Below are positions 9,122 to 18,144 of a stretch of DNA of 64,000 nucleotides, piece by piece (the first letter of the stretch is position 1; each line of letters opens with the position of its first letter). The stretch spans positions 30,542-94,541 of IMG/VR virus record IMGVR_UViG_3300032308_001681. The stretch is one strand, 5' to 3'. Source of the stretch: a virus. A model generated the notes under the pieces. That model did not search any database. It worked only from the letters and a program-made list of their open reading frames with translations, and was not told where the DNA came from. The translations under genes were made by a program, and so were the position numbers.

Positions 9122-10387
9122 ATGGCACACGATAACGAGTACCGACTAATCAGCAAGGTCATTGCAGACCGGCACATCATACCTGTCATAGAGGCCGGAC
9201 TTAAAGATGACTGGATTGTCGACGACGACCTACGCCGTGTCTGGAAGTTCACTCGCGAGCACTATGCAAAGTACCGCGAAGTTCCTACGTACACTTCTGT
9301 CAAAGATAACTTTCCCAACTTTCAAGCGCTCAATGTCGAGGACACCATTGAGTACCTTATCGACAAGATGGTGGAGTTTCGTCGACGTACCTTGACGCTT
9401 TCCGGCGTCAGTAAGATGGTCGACGAGTTGCAGGGTAACGACCACGAGTCCGCCATTCTGGAGATGTCGAAAACAGTAACGCTCATTAATGAGCAGGGCG
9501 TTATTGGTACACACCACATTGACTTGTCAAAAAACCCTGACGCTCGTTTTGAAGAGTACGAGAGTGTACAGAATCAAACACTGCTTGGCATACCTACCGG
9601 GTTTGCAAAGATTGACGACGCCACTGCCGGGTTGCAGGGCGGTCAGCTGATTACAATCATCGCTCCACCCAAGACTGGTAAGTCACAGATTGCCTTAAAG
9701 ATGGCTATCAACGTACACGAGGCCGGTAAGACTCCCATGTTCCAATCTTTTGAGATGAACAACCACGAGCAGGCTCAACGGCATGACGCAATGCGTGCGC
9801 ATATCTCTCACAAAAATCTTCGTCTAGGAAAGCTTCCCATCGTGGAGGAGCAGCGTTACCGCGACATGCTCAAAGCAATGGCCACGCGACACCCCTTTCA
9901 TCTCGTCGACGCCATCAACGGGTTGACCATTGACTCTTTGGTAGCCAAAGCAGAGCAACTGAAGCCCGACATCCTTTTCGTAGACGGCGTCTACCTGATG
10001 CTTGACCAAGTAACTGGTGAGGCCAACACACCACAGGCTTTGACCAACATCACCCGAGGTCTGAAGCGCGTAGCCCAGCGGTTGGACATTCCTGTGATTA
10101 TTACTACTCAGACTCTGCTGTGGAAGATGAAGGGCGGAAAGGTAACCGCGGACTCCATCGGGTACTCCTCGTCATTTTTCCAAGACTCCGATGTAATTCT
10201 TGGCCTCGAGCCGACTGCGGAAGAAGACGCTATGTCCCGAATCCTCAAGGTAGTCCAGTCTCGAAACTGTGGTCCGGTTGACGCCCTTTTGGTTTGGGAC
10301 TGGGAACGCGGGTGCTTTCACGATGAGGATGAGCGCAATACCTGTAAGTTCTGCGTTCCTTGGTCACCTACCATAGGAACCCCGTGA
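9122..10387 (+). CDS. DnaB-like replicative helicase
   Basis: An all-helical N-terminal domain (about 1-130) precedes a RecA-like core with the P-loop A-P-P-K-T-G-K-S, G-I-P-T-G-F-A-K-I-D-D just before it, and Walker B I-L-F-V-D-G-V-Y. The T-T-Q-T segment matches the DnaB H3 region. At 421 residues it is slightly shorter than bacterial DnaB. The product should be the hexameric 5'-3' fork helicase working with the loader and primase. A C-terminal C-K-F-C may bind a metal. It overlaps the primase start by 4 bases. Confidence 0.85.
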   Translation: MAHDNEYRLISKVIADRHIIPVIEAGLKDDWIVDDDLRRVWKFTREHYAKYREVPTYTSVKDNFPNFQALNVEDTIEYLIDKMVEFRRRTLTLSGVSKMVDELQGNDHESAILEMSKTVTLINEQGVIGTHHIDLSKNPDARFEEYESVQNQTLLGIPTGFAKIDDATAGLQGGQLITIIAPPKTGKSQIALKMAINVHEAGKTPMFQSFEMNNHEQAQRHDAMRAHISHKNLRLGKLPIVEEQRYRDMLKAMATRHPFHLVDAINGLTIDSLVAKAEQLKPDILFVDGVYLMLDQVTGEANTPQALTNITRGLKRVAQRLDIPVIITTQTLLWKMKGGKVTADSIGYSSSFFQDSDVILGLEPTAEEDAMSRILKVVQSRNCGPVDALLVWDWERGCFHDEDERNTCKFCVPWSPTIGTP

Positions 10388-11361
10388 GCGTAGACATAGA
10401 GCAAGTTCTAGACGAACTGGGATTTGACTACACCGTTCGCGGTTCGGAGGCCAACGCCCTGTGCCCCATGCACAAAACTCGGACAGGTAAAGATGACAAC
10501 TCACCTTCTTGGTGGATAAACCTAGACAGCGGACAGCACATCTGCTTCTCTTGCCAGTACAAAGGTAACTTGTTCCACCTTATCGCTGACGTAAAACAGT
10601 TCTATCTGCCGTCATGGGGAGACATCGTTGACCACGACATCGCTGCCGCGCACGGTTGGCTGGCCTCTATTGCGGACATTTCTCCGGATAAACTTGCCGT
10701 AGCTTTCCAGCGGATACCCTCCAGAGTAGAGCAGTACGCTCCTCTTCCAGAGATGTCGGAGGCCCGCCTTGCTGTCTTCGGTTCCCCACCCCCGGACAAG
10801 CTAGAAGAACGAAATGTTTCTTGGGAGTCGGCAGCAGCGTATGAAGTTATGTGGGATGCTTCACGAGAAACTTGGGTACTTCCTTTTCGTGACCCAATTA
10901 CTGGACGCCTTCTTGGGTGGCAGGAAAAGGGGACTAAAGAGCGAACGTTTATGAACCGTCCTCCCGGGTTACCTCGTTCAAAAACGTTGTTTGGGTTATC
11001 CCAACTTCGAGACGATGTGGCGTACTTGGTCGAGTCTCCGCTTGATTGCTTACGGTTCCACACCGCGGGGTTCCCCGGGGCCCTTGCTATTTGCGGAGCC
11101 ACAATAAACGAAACCCAGATAAAGCTGATTCGTAACGCCTCTCGTATTATTGTTGCCTTTGATAACCCCAAGGTAGACGCCGCGGGTAAAGCCGCCTCCG
11201 CACAAATCAAAGAGTACGCCTTGAAATACGGACTAAACATGTCGTACTTCAACTACGGAGATACTGGCAAGAAAGACCCGGGAGACATGACCAACGAAGA
11301 GATTGCTTGGGGCGTTGAGAACTCACAGTCCTTTTTAAAGGGAGAGTCCGCCTATGTTTAA
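10384..11361 (+). CDS. DnaG-like primase (zinc finger plus TOPRIM)
   Basis: The start chosen is the GTG overlapping the helicase stop by 4 bases; an in-frame TTG 24 bases earlier is less likely. A zinc-binding domain with C-P-M-H and C-F-S-C opens the protein, as in CHC2 primases. The TOPRIM region reads Y-L-V-E-S-P-L-D and later V-A-F-D-N-P. At 325 residues it is compact and lacks an obvious DnaB-binding tail. It should make RNA primers for the polymerase at 14,661. It overlaps the next helicase gene by 8 bases. Confidence 0.8.
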   Translation: MSVDIEQVLDELGFDYTVRGSEANALCPMHKTRTGKDDNSPSWWINLDSGQHICFSCQYKGNLFHLIADVKQFYLPSWGDIVDHDIAAAHGWLASIADISPDKLAVAFQRIPSRVEQYAPLPEMSEARLAVFGSPPPDKLEERNVSWESAAAYEVMWDASRETWVLPFRDPITGRLLGWQEKGTKERTFMNRPPGLPRSKTLFGLSQLRDDVAYLVESPLDCLRFHTAGFPGALAICGATINETQIKLIRNASRIIVAFDNPKVDAAGKAASAQIKEYALKYGLNMSYFNYGDTGKKDPGDMTNEEIAWGVENSQSFLKGESAYV

Positions 11362-12937
11362 GGGAACGCTAAAGCCGTACCAAGTAGATGCCGTACAAGA
11401 GATGGTTGACAAGAAGAAGATGCTTGTGGCGTATGAGATGGGCCTCGGAAAGACGCCAATGACTATTGCCGCCATAGAGTCTTCTGTACATACATTACCG
11501 TACGATGTGTACAAAACAACTGTTCTGGTACTCTGCTTGGCCAGCCTAAAGTACCAATGGAAGTCTGAAATCGAGAAGTTCAGTGACTCGACTGCGCTTG
11601 TCATTGACGGTACGCCCAAGCAAAGACAGGCGTTCTACGATTCGTATTACGAATACGACTACATCATCATGAACTATGAGCAAGTAGTTAATGACTGGGA
11701 TACCATAAAAACACTTGACATTTCTGCAATTGTGTGCGATGAGGCCACGGCCATCAAAGGGTTTAGAGCCAAGCGAGCTAAGAAGGTAAAAGAGCTCGCC
11801 AAAAAGATTCCAATTAGGTTTGCACTTACAGGAACTCCCATTGAGAATGGCCGTCCTGAAGAAATCTTCTCCATCATGCAATTTGTTGATGCCGATGTTC
11901 TGGGTAGGTTTGACCTCTTTGACAAGACGTTTATTGTACGTAACCACTTTGGCGGAGTTCAGCGTTACCGCAACTTACCCACGCTGCATAAAACGTTGTC
12001 TGAGTCAACCGTTAGGAAATCGCAGAAAGACCCAGACGTAGCACCGTATCTTCCTGACGCAGTGTACCGAGCCCCGCTAATGGTTCCTTTAGACAGAGCC
12101 AGTAAGTTGCTCTACAACTACATTGCCAATGACCTACAGGAGTTGTTGGTGGAGGTTAGCCAGTTGTTTGGTTCTGGGTTTAGTCTTGAACACCACTACG
12201 GTCAGGGTGGAAGTTTTGGCGACCCAGCCAATGAATACCGCGGGAAGATAATGTCACGAATCACCGCTCTTAGGATGCTCTGCTCCAACGCGTCCTTGCT
12301 AACAACCAGTTACGCGGAATTCAGCAAACAAAATGGCAAGGGAAGCGCGTATGTTCATGGCCTAGGCACAGAGGGGTTGTTAGACGGGTTAACTAAATCT
12401 CCTAAACTCGATGCCACCGTCTCATATTTAGCAGAGCACCTAGACATTGACCCTACGTACAAAGCCGTTGTGTTCTCTTCGTACCTTGGCTCCGTTGACC
12501 AGATAGTTAATCGACTAAACGCCAAAGGCTATTCAGCCGTTGCTTACACGGGAGAGATGAATGCCAAAGAAAAAGAAGCAACCAAAGTCAAATTTCAGAC
12601 TGAGGCAGAAGTACGCGTTCTTGTATCTTCGGACGCAGGGGGCTATGGAGTCGACTTGCCGCAGGCCAATCTTTTGGTCAATTACGACCAACCTTGGTCA
12701 GCAGGTCTATCTGTACAACGAAACGGAAGAATCAACCGAACGTCCTCCACTTGGCAAACAATAACTATTCAAGACATTCTCATTCAGGGTTCGATTGAAC
12801 AACGTCAATACGACACGCTTAAGCAGAAAAAGAACGTGGCCGGTGCAGTTATTGACGGTAAGGGTATAAACTCCAAAGGAGGAGTTGACCTGACAGTAGG
12901 CAGCTTGATAGAGTTTCTTAGTATCAAAATGATTTAG
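11354..12937 (+). CDS. SNF2/SF2-type helicase
   Basis: Motif I is Y-E-M-G-L-G-K-T, motif II is V-C-D-E-A-T (a DEAT box), motif III is A-L-T-G-T-P-I-E-N, and motif VI is Q-R-N-G-R-I-N-R. These and the 527-residue length fit SNF2-like translocases found in phage replication modules. They pump DNA or remodel nucleoprotein, for example during recombination or fork restart. The gene overlaps the primase stop and is followed 10 bases later by a small helical protein with an AGGAGGG site. Confidence 0.85.
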   Translation: MFKGTLKPYQVDAVQEMVDKKKMLVAYEMGLGKTPMTIAAIESSVHTLPYDVYKTTVLVLCLASLKYQWKSEIEKFSDSTALVIDGTPKQRQAFYDSYYEYDYIIMNYEQVVNDWDTIKTLDISAIVCDEATAIKGFRAKRAKKVKELAKKIPIRFALTGTPIENGRPEEIFSIMQFVDADVLGRFDLFDKTFIVRNHFGGVQRYRNLPTLHKTLSESTVRKSQKDPDVAPYLPDAVYRAPLMVPLDRASKLLYNYIANDLQELLVEVSQLFGSGFSLEHHYGQGGSFGDPANEYRGKIMSRITALRMLCSNASLLTTSYAEFSKQNGKGSAYVHGLGTEGLLDGLTKSPKLDATVSYLAEHLDIDPTYKAVVFSSYLGSVDQIVNRLNAKGYSAVAYTGEMNAKEKEATKVKFQTEAEVRVLVSSDAGGYGVDLPQANLLVNYDQPWSAGLSVQRNGRINRTSSTWQTITIQDILIQGSIEQRQYDTLKQKKNVAGAVIDGKGINSKGGVDLTVGSLIEFLSIKMI

Positions 12938-12947
12938 GAGGGTATCC

Positions 12948-13391
12948 ATGGCTAACGCAATTCCAGAGGAGCAGGTCCGGTTTACCGACCCTGACAGCCT
13001 TGAAGCGCAGGTGCGCGAGTACGTAAAAGTCAAGTCTACAATTGAGACGATGGAGGCTCGACAGAAGGTTCTGCGCGAAGCCTTGTTTGCCCGTCTTGAT
13101 GAGGATGGCTACGAAGACGACAAGGGTAACGTCCTTATTGAGTTTGACGCAGAGATTGACGGCGTTGTTCGGATTGAAAAGAACCGCCGAGTTCAACGAA
13201 AGCTAGATGAGAGCATTGCTGACGAGATTATTGCTGAACACGGCCTCGAAGATGCGGTTTACGAGATGAAGCGCGTAATCAATGAAGACGCGCTTATGGC
13301 TTCTATGTACGATGGCAAGGTAACCGAAGAAGAAATTGACCGGATGTTTCCGGCCAAGGTTATCTGGGCACTCGTTACAAAGAAGAAGTAA
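12948..13391 (+). CDS. Helical protein of the replication operon
   Basis: A strong AGGAGGG site precedes the ATG. The first 60 residues are charged and likely coiled coil (V-R-E-Y-V-K-V-K-S-T-I-E-T-M-E-A-R-Q-K-V-L). The C-terminal part is acidic and helical. No family is recognised with confidence; some resemblance to Gp157-like nuclease-associated proteins was considered but not supported. The stop overlaps the next start (TAATG). Confidence 0.5.
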   Translation: MANAIPEEQVRFTDPDSLEAQVREYVKVKSTIETMEARQKVLREALFARLDEDGYEDDKGNVLIEFDAEIDGVVRIEKNRRVQRKLDESIADEIIAEHGLEDAVYEMKRVINEDALMASMYDGKVTEEEIDRMFPAKVIWALVTKKK

Positions 13392-13873
13392 TGGCTGGCT
13401 TACGTAGCGAAGAAGAGATTCTCAAAGCATTTGAGGGTCTTGACAAGGTTCCGGGGTCAAAGAAACCTCGACGAAGCAGCACTGAAGCTGCAGACCGTCG
13501 ACGGGCAAAAGCCTACGGAGAATCAAACGGTTGGGATGAACGTCCTACCATCAAGGTTCTTCAAGGAGTGGAGACTGAAATCTTTACCATCGGCGCGTTA
13601 GCACACGCGTTGGAGAAAAAGATTGTCACAATCCGCTTGTGGGAGAATAAGGGGTATATCCCTATCGCTCCTTATCGTTTGCGTTCAAAGACGCTTCAAG
13701 GTAAAAAGGTAAACGGGAATCGCGTGTATACTCGTGACCTGATTGAAATTGCCATTGAAGAGTTTAACCGACGTGGACTTCTTGGCTCTTCTCGTATAGA
13801 GTGGAGTCAACACGGGGACTTGACTGAGACGCTAGTGCGTCGCTGGAAAGAGTCCGTGCACCGAGAGCAGTAA
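13391..13873 (+). CDS. MerR-like HTH protein
   Basis: Residues 55-90 read E-I-F-T-I-G-A-L-A-H-A-L followed by V-T-I-R-L-W-E-N-K-G-Y-I-P. This is a MerR-type helix-turn-helix and wing. The basic N-terminal tail (K-K-P-R-R-S) could add DNA contacts. The protein lacks the long dimerisation helix and effector domain of classical MerR regulators, so it may be a structural or replication DNA-binding protein. It sits between the helical protein and the ssDNA-binding candidate. Confidence 0.65.
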   Translation: MAGLRSEEEILKAFEGLDKVPGSKKPRRSSTEAADRRRAKAYGESNGWDERPTIKVLQGVETEIFTIGALAHALEKKIVTIRLWENKGYIPIAPYRLRSKTLQGKKVNGNRVYTRDLIEIAIEEFNRRGLLGSSRIEWSQHGDLTETLVRRWKESVHREQ

Positions 13874-13921
13874 TGCCTCACATCCAACCGAGTGCGTAAG
13901 CCTCATTACCAAAGGAACAAA

Positions 13922-14587
13922 ATGCAGAACCCCACCATGGATGCCACAGATTACGACATCCCCATCGCCCTTGCGGAGGACGCGCCTGACGCGGCTCCCA
14001 AGCACGGCACTTCCGTCCAGTCTGGATGGGGAGCAGCCGACGCTCTTCTGAAGCCCGCGCGGGACAAGGGAGACTACCCGAACGATTTCCGTTTCAGCGA
14101 CTCGGCCCAGTTGGTCCGTTTCCTTGAGAACGAGCCGTTCTCTGTGTACTACCAGCACTGGCTTGACCGCACTGAGGGAAAGCGTTCGTTCGTTTGCCTC
14201 GGCGACCAGTGCCCGTTGTGCGACATCCTTGGCGACAAGCCTCGTGGCAAGTTCGCCTTTAACGTTCTCGTTGTAAGTGACGAGAATCCAACTGTCCAGA
14301 TTCTCACTGCTCCGCCGATGTTCGCTCGTCAGCTCCGTGCTGCAAACGACGACGCTCGTCGCGGTCCTTTGAGCAAGTACTACTGGTCAATCTCTCGGCA
14401 GGGAACCGGGCCCCAGACCACGTACGGCCTTGAGCGTGTACGTGCGACCGACCTTGCCGATGAGTGGGAGCTCGATGCTGAGAAGCTCGATGCGCTCGCG
14501 CAGGAAGCCGTAATGTACGGCCCTGAAACAGTCTACGTAACCCCTCGCGAAGAACTGCTTCAGATTGCGCGTTCGCTCGTAAGCTAA
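13922..14587 (+). CDS. Possible ssDNA-binding protein of actinophage type
   Basis: An AAAGGAA site supports this ATG over an in-frame start 30 bases upstream. The product has W-G-A-A-D-A-L-L, F-R-F-S-D-S-A-Q-L-V-R-F-L-E, and a C-P-L-C-D-I-L-G-D-K-P knuckle. These features resemble actinophage proteins thought to coat ssDNA. It is the last gene before a strong terminator and just before the DNA polymerase, a usual place for an SSB. Unlike bacterial SSB, it has no acidic D-D-x-P-F tail. The function is inferred. Confidence 0.5.
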   Translation: MQNPTMDATDYDIPIALAEDAPDAAPKHGTSVQSGWGAADALLKPARDKGDYPNDFRFSDSAQLVRFLENEPFSVYYQHWLDRTEGKRSFVCLGDQCPLCDILGDKPRGKFAFNVLVVSDENPTVQILTAPPMFARQLRAANDDARRGPLSKYYWSISRQGTGPQTTYGLERVRATDLADEWELDAEKLDALAQEAVMYGPETVYVTPREELLQIARSLVS

Positions 14588-14597
14588 CCCACTCCAC

Positions 14598-14637
14598 GGG
14601 GGCTGAGATGTCTTATCCTTTCTTCATCTCAGCCCCC
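14598..14637 (+). terminator. Hairpin terminator after the SSB candidate
   Basis: A perfect 13-bp stem (GGGGGCTGAGATG with its complement) encloses a 14-base loop. It stands between the SSB candidate and the polymerase gene. The trailing U tract is weak, so partial read-through is likely. Confidence 0.75.
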
Positions 14638-14660
14638 CCTTCATCATCTGAGGGGATGGT

Positions 14661-16664
14661 ATGAACATAATTACAACTGAAGCTCAGTTGCAGGAATTCG
14701 TCGACGCCTATTCAAAGGTCGACGCATTTGCATTTGACGTAGAGACCATCGGCGAGAACCGCATCTACCCCATCATCAATGACGTGTGCTGGATTTCGTT
14801 TGCCATTGAAGGCCGTGTAGACGTCATTCCAATGGGACATCCTAACGGTTCGTTCTTGTTTCACACCAAGCCCGTCTTGCTTGAGGGCAAGCGCCGAATT
14901 GCTGCAGGCAAGCCGTTAACTGACGCGCACTATTCAAAGAACTCTAAATTGTGGGTACCTGTCTTTGATGATGCTCCGGCGCAACTTACTCCAGCACAGG
15001 TATTCCGGGCGATTGAACCGCTCATGTTTTCTGACGCACTCAAGATTGGTCATAACGTAAAGTTTGATTTGAAGTCTGTTGCCAAGTATTTCCGTGGACG
15101 AGTCCCTACAAAGCCCTTCTTTGACACTCTCATGGCCTCCTTTATTGCCAATAACCTCACAAAGAATAACCTTGGCCTTGCCGCGTGTGTTAAGCGCGAA
15201 CTCAGCATAGATGTAGAGAAAGGTGTAGGAGCCAACGTGGCTGAGCACTCCTTCGAGGATGTTGCGAAGTACTCCGGCATTGATGCAGAAGTTACGTGGA
15301 AGTTGTACAAAAAGCTTGCCCCACAATTGGTGGGTTCACTGGCCCGTGTTTGGAAACTCGAGATGGATGTCCTTGCGGCCCTCTGCGACATGGAGCAGGC
15401 CGGAGCTTACATTGACGAGGCTCAGCTAGATTCTCTGGCGGAGCAGATTAGCGCGGATAAGCAAGCTGCAGAAGCTCGGGCTTACAAGATTGTTGGCAAG
15501 GCTTTCTCGATTAACTCCATACCCGAGAAGCAACGTCTTTTGTTTACAGAGATTGACGGAAACAAGCCTCGTATTAAACCAAACGTAAACATCCCGACAT
15601 CGCTTACACCAAAGGGCAAGGATGCCAAACGTGCCGGAGAAGAGTTGGTTCCGGCGTACTTCTCAGTATCAGCAGACGCGCTTGAGTTTCACCGGGGTAA
15701 GGACGCTCTTGTTGACGCTCTCTTAGAATACCAAGACCTCAACAAGTTGATGACTACGTACGTTACTCCGTACAAAGGCGGTTCGGTTAAGCACGTCACT
15801 AACGGTAAAGAAAAGATTACTGAGCGTAAGAGCCTTCTCATCAATGGGCGTGTCCACACAAACTTTAAAGCTCATGGGGCAGAGACTGGCCGGTTCTCTT
15901 CTAGTGAGCCCAACTTGCAAAACATCCCCTCATCAGGGAAGTACGGCAAGTTAATCCGAAACCTGTTCATTGCTCCTCCGGGGTGCAAACTTATTGTTGC
16001 CGACTACTCGCAGATTGAGCCGCGAGTTATTGCCGCATTTTCGCAAGACCCAATCATGGTAGAAAACTACCTTAATGGTGGGGACATCTACACCACCATT
16101 GGTGACACTATGGGAGTCGACCGTAAGGCTGGGAAGGTGCTTGTGCTTGCCATCTCGTACGGCGTAGGCCCAGACAAGATTGCCTCCAGCATTGGGTGTA
16201 GCGTAACGCAAGCGCGTGACCTGCTTAAAAACTTTGAGCAGCGGTTCCGCAACATCCCTCTGTACAAGGCTCGAGTAGTCGCACTGGCACGTAACCGTTC
16301 TCCAGTACCTTTTGTCGAAACTATCTTCGGACGTCGTCGGTATATCCCCGAGCTGACCACCGCCACTGAGCGTGGACTAATCTCGCGTGCCGAACGGCAG
16401 GCCTTCAACACGGTCATCCAAGGTTCGGCTGCAGACATCATGAAGTTGGCCATCGCCCGCGCACACTCTTGCTTTATAGACGAGCCGGATATAAATGTTG
16501 TACTTACTGTACACGACGAGTTGGTTACTATTTGCCCCGAGGACCGGGCCGAAGAGGCGGCAGAGGCTATCCGCGTGTCCATGGAAGGAATACATCTTAA
16601 GGAGATTACACTTCCATTAAAGGCAGAAGTATACATTGTAGACAAATGGGGAGAGGCAAAGTGA
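14661..16664 (+). CDS. Family A DNA polymerase with 3'-5' exonuclease domain
   Basis: The exonuclease begins with A-F-D-V-E-T (the catalytic D and E) and continues with G-H-N-V-K-F-D and Y-S-G-I-D-A-E. The polymerase domain has motif A V-A-D-Y-S-Q-I-E-P-R, motif B around K-V-L-V-L-A-I-S-Y-G-V-G, and motif C V-H-D-E-L. There is no 5' nuclease domain, and 667 residues fits a phage polymerase that replicates the genome. In motif B the usual O-helix K-x3-F/Y pattern deserves alignment. It overlaps the next gene by 4 bases. Confidence 0.95.
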   Translation: MNIITTEAQLQEFVDAYSKVDAFAFDVETIGENRIYPIINDVCWISFAIEGRVDVIPMGHPNGSFLFHTKPVLLEGKRRIAAGKPLTDAHYSKNSKLWVPVFDDAPAQLTPAQVFRAIEPLMFSDALKIGHNVKFDLKSVAKYFRGRVPTKPFFDTLMASFIANNLTKNNLGLAACVKRELSIDVEKGVGANVAEHSFEDVAKYSGIDAEVTWKLYKKLAPQLVGSLARVWKLEMDVLAALCDMEQAGAYIDEAQLDSLAEQISADKQAAEARAYKIVGKAFSINSIPEKQRLLFTEIDGNKPRIKPNVNIPTSLTPKGKDAKRAGEELVPAYFSVSADALEFHRGKDALVDALLEYQDLNKLMTTYVTPYKGGSVKHVTNGKEKITERKSLLINGRVHTNFKAHGAETGRFSSSEPNLQNIPSSGKYGKLIRNLFIAPPGCKLIVADYSQIEPRVIAAFSQDPIMVENYLNGGDIYTTIGDTMGVDRKAGKVLVLAISYGVGPDKIASSIGCSVTQARDLLKNFEQRFRNIPLYKARVVALARNRSPVPFVETIFGRRRYIPELTTATERGLISRAERQAFNTVIQGSAADIMKLAIARAHSCFIDEPDINVVLTVHDELVTICPEDRAEEAAEAIRVSMEGIHLKEITLPLKAEVYIVDKWGEAK

Positions 16665-17113
16665 GCTTAAGAAGAAGACCACCATCTCCTAATTTTTCTT
16701 TGACCGAGATTACTTCCCGCATCCGAGGGTTTATTTTAGATTCCCAAGTTAATGAGGCCGACCACATAAGCGGTCTTCTCGGGTGCCCACCAACTAGCGA
16801 TGAGGTTGCCGACAAAGAATCCGATGAAAGCAATATCCGGATGTCTCGTGTAGAGCACCTTATTCCCATCATGTACATGTACGCAAAGACAATGGCTGAT
16901 GGCGTTGTAGACCACCAGCGCACCCACGCTGAAGCCGAACTCGATGACGAAGACCTCAACGGAATGAACGCTGCTGCTTGGGCAGCAACTCGGAAGGCGT
17001 TTACCCACGTTGCTTTGAATACCCTTATGGGAGCCGTATCTCAAATGGTGGATATGGGATACCTTAACCTCGAACCGGAAAAGAAGAGGAAGTCAAGATG
17101 GAAGAACCGTTAA
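16661..17113 (+). CDS. Helical protein behind the DNA polymerase
   Basis: The GTG overlaps the polymerase stop (GTGA) and has a GGAGAGG site, so it is preferred over the ATG at 16,646 inside the polymerase gene. The 150-residue protein is basic at both ends (R-R-R-P near the start, K-K-R-K-S-R-W-K at the end) and helical between. H-Q-R-T-H-A-E-A-E-L-D is conspicuous. No family is recognised. Basic ends suggest contact with nucleic acid. Confidence 0.5.
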   Translation: MSLRRRPPSPNFSLTEITSRIRGFILDSQVNEADHISGLLGCPPTSDEVADKESDESNIRMSRVEHLIPIMYMYAKTMADGVVDHQRTHAEAELDDEDLNGMNAAAWAATRKAFTHVALNTLMGAVSQMVDMGYLNLEPEKKRKSRWKNR

Positions 17114-17367
17114 AGAAGACTATGACTTACGAGGAAAAGTTTGACATTGCTATTGCCAAACTAAAAAAGATGTCAGACAAACATCCCGCTATGGTCTGGT
17201 ACTCAGAGGCAAAGTTTTTGTACTCATTGCTACCGGAATTGGTTGCAATGCTTGAGCTGGGTAAGCAGTACAACATCGATAGTTTTACTTTTGAAGAAGA
17301 CATCGCTGCTCATTGGGAGCACATTCAATTTGTCAATAAAGTTGTAGGAGAAAAAATCAGTGAATAA
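17098..17367 (+). CDS. Small helical unknown protein
   Basis: ATG lies inside the end of the previous gene (16-base overlap) and the stop overlaps the next GTG. The 89-residue product is all-helical by inspection, with an N-terminal lysine-rich stretch. No recognised motif. It belongs to the chain of overlapping genes that links the polymerase to RecA. Confidence 0.5.
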   Translation: MEEPLKKTMTYEEKFDIAIAKLKKMSDKHPAMVWYSEAKFLYSLLPELVAMLELGKQYNIDSFTFEEDIAAHWEHIQFVNKVVGEKISE

Positions 17368-17737
17368 CGCAGACTGGTGGGCTAAGAAGTTAGGTCAACA
17401 GGCTCCAACACCACAACCCCGGCAAGACCCAACTCCCCAAGCGCCCATAAGCCAGCAACCCATGGCGCAAATGCCGCAGCTCCAACGACCTTCGAGTGAA
17501 AGGGCCCAAAGTGCAGCACAAACGGCTTCATGTCCTGATTGTGGGTCTGGTAACTACATGTCAGTGGCTAATACTGCTCCCCGTTGTTTTGATTGCGGTT
17601 ACCCTCTGGAGCAGTCTGGCTCTCGTTACGGCTCTCTTGCTGGCGCTCACGTCGAAGGGGCTGCGCGCTCGGCGGCAGGAAACAACCCCGTTAGTAACTG
17701 GAACCCCCAAGGCATCATTGGAAGGATTGGCGAATAA
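17360..17737 (+). CDS. Pro/Gln-rich protein with zinc ribbon
   Basis: The GTG start overlaps the previous gene by 8 bases. A Pro/Gln-rich N-terminal half (residues 15-50) precedes a zinc ribbon, C-P-D-C ... C-F-D-C, and a Gly/Ala-rich tail. Such proteins often act as adaptors for nucleic acid or protein binding. It sits next to a nuclease-like gene and RecA, so a recombination role is possible. No family name is supported. Confidence 0.55.
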   Translation: MNNADWWAKKLGQQAPTPQPRQDPTPQAPISQQPMAQMPQLQRPSSERAQSAAQTASCPDCGSGNYMSVANTAPRCFDCGYPLEQSGSRYGSLAGAHVEGAARSAAGNNPVSNWNPQGIIGRIGE

Positions 17738-18144
17738 TGGGTAAGGCATTTTCAAACTTTGACATTGACTTAAAGTTTGGTCAACTCGGCGAAGCGTATG
17801 TTGAAGAGGTTTTTACCGGCGGGTTTAAAAGTGAAGTAAAGACTGACCGTCGTTGGAGAGACACCAACAATATTTACGTTGAAACCCGTTGCTGGAAAAA
17901 CGCAACTCGAACATGGGAAGCTTCAGGGGTATACGCCCCGACGCTCGAGGCAGAGATTTTTACGTACAATCTTGATGGCATGTTAATCTGTGTTCCAATC
18001 GAGTCGTTTATTTATACCGTAGAAAATCACGGTCGACCGATTACTTGCGACATCGAGCCCAACCCAAGTGAGGGCGTTTTGCTTACGGTTTCTGAAATTG
18101 CACGAGGACACCGAGAATGGATTAGGGATAATGACAATGATTAA
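17737..18144 (+). CDS. PD-(D/E)XK-like nuclease candidate
   Basis: The start overlaps the previous stop (TAATG). F-D-I-D-L-K-F-G-Q-L-G-E-A-Y-V-E is a typical first helix of small PD-(D/E)XK enzymes, and S-E-V-K-T-D-R-R-W gives the E-x-K motif. W-E-A-S-G-V-Y follows. The 135-residue size fits resolvase-like phage nucleases. It lies directly upstream of RecA, which supports a role in recombination or repair. Confidence 0.55.
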   Translation: MGKAFSNFDIDLKFGQLGEAYVEEVFTGGFKSEVKTDRRWRDTNNIYVETRCWKNATRTWEASGVYAPTLEAEIFTYNLDGMLICVPIESFIYTVENHGRPITCDIEPNPSEGVLLTVSEIARGHREWIRDNDND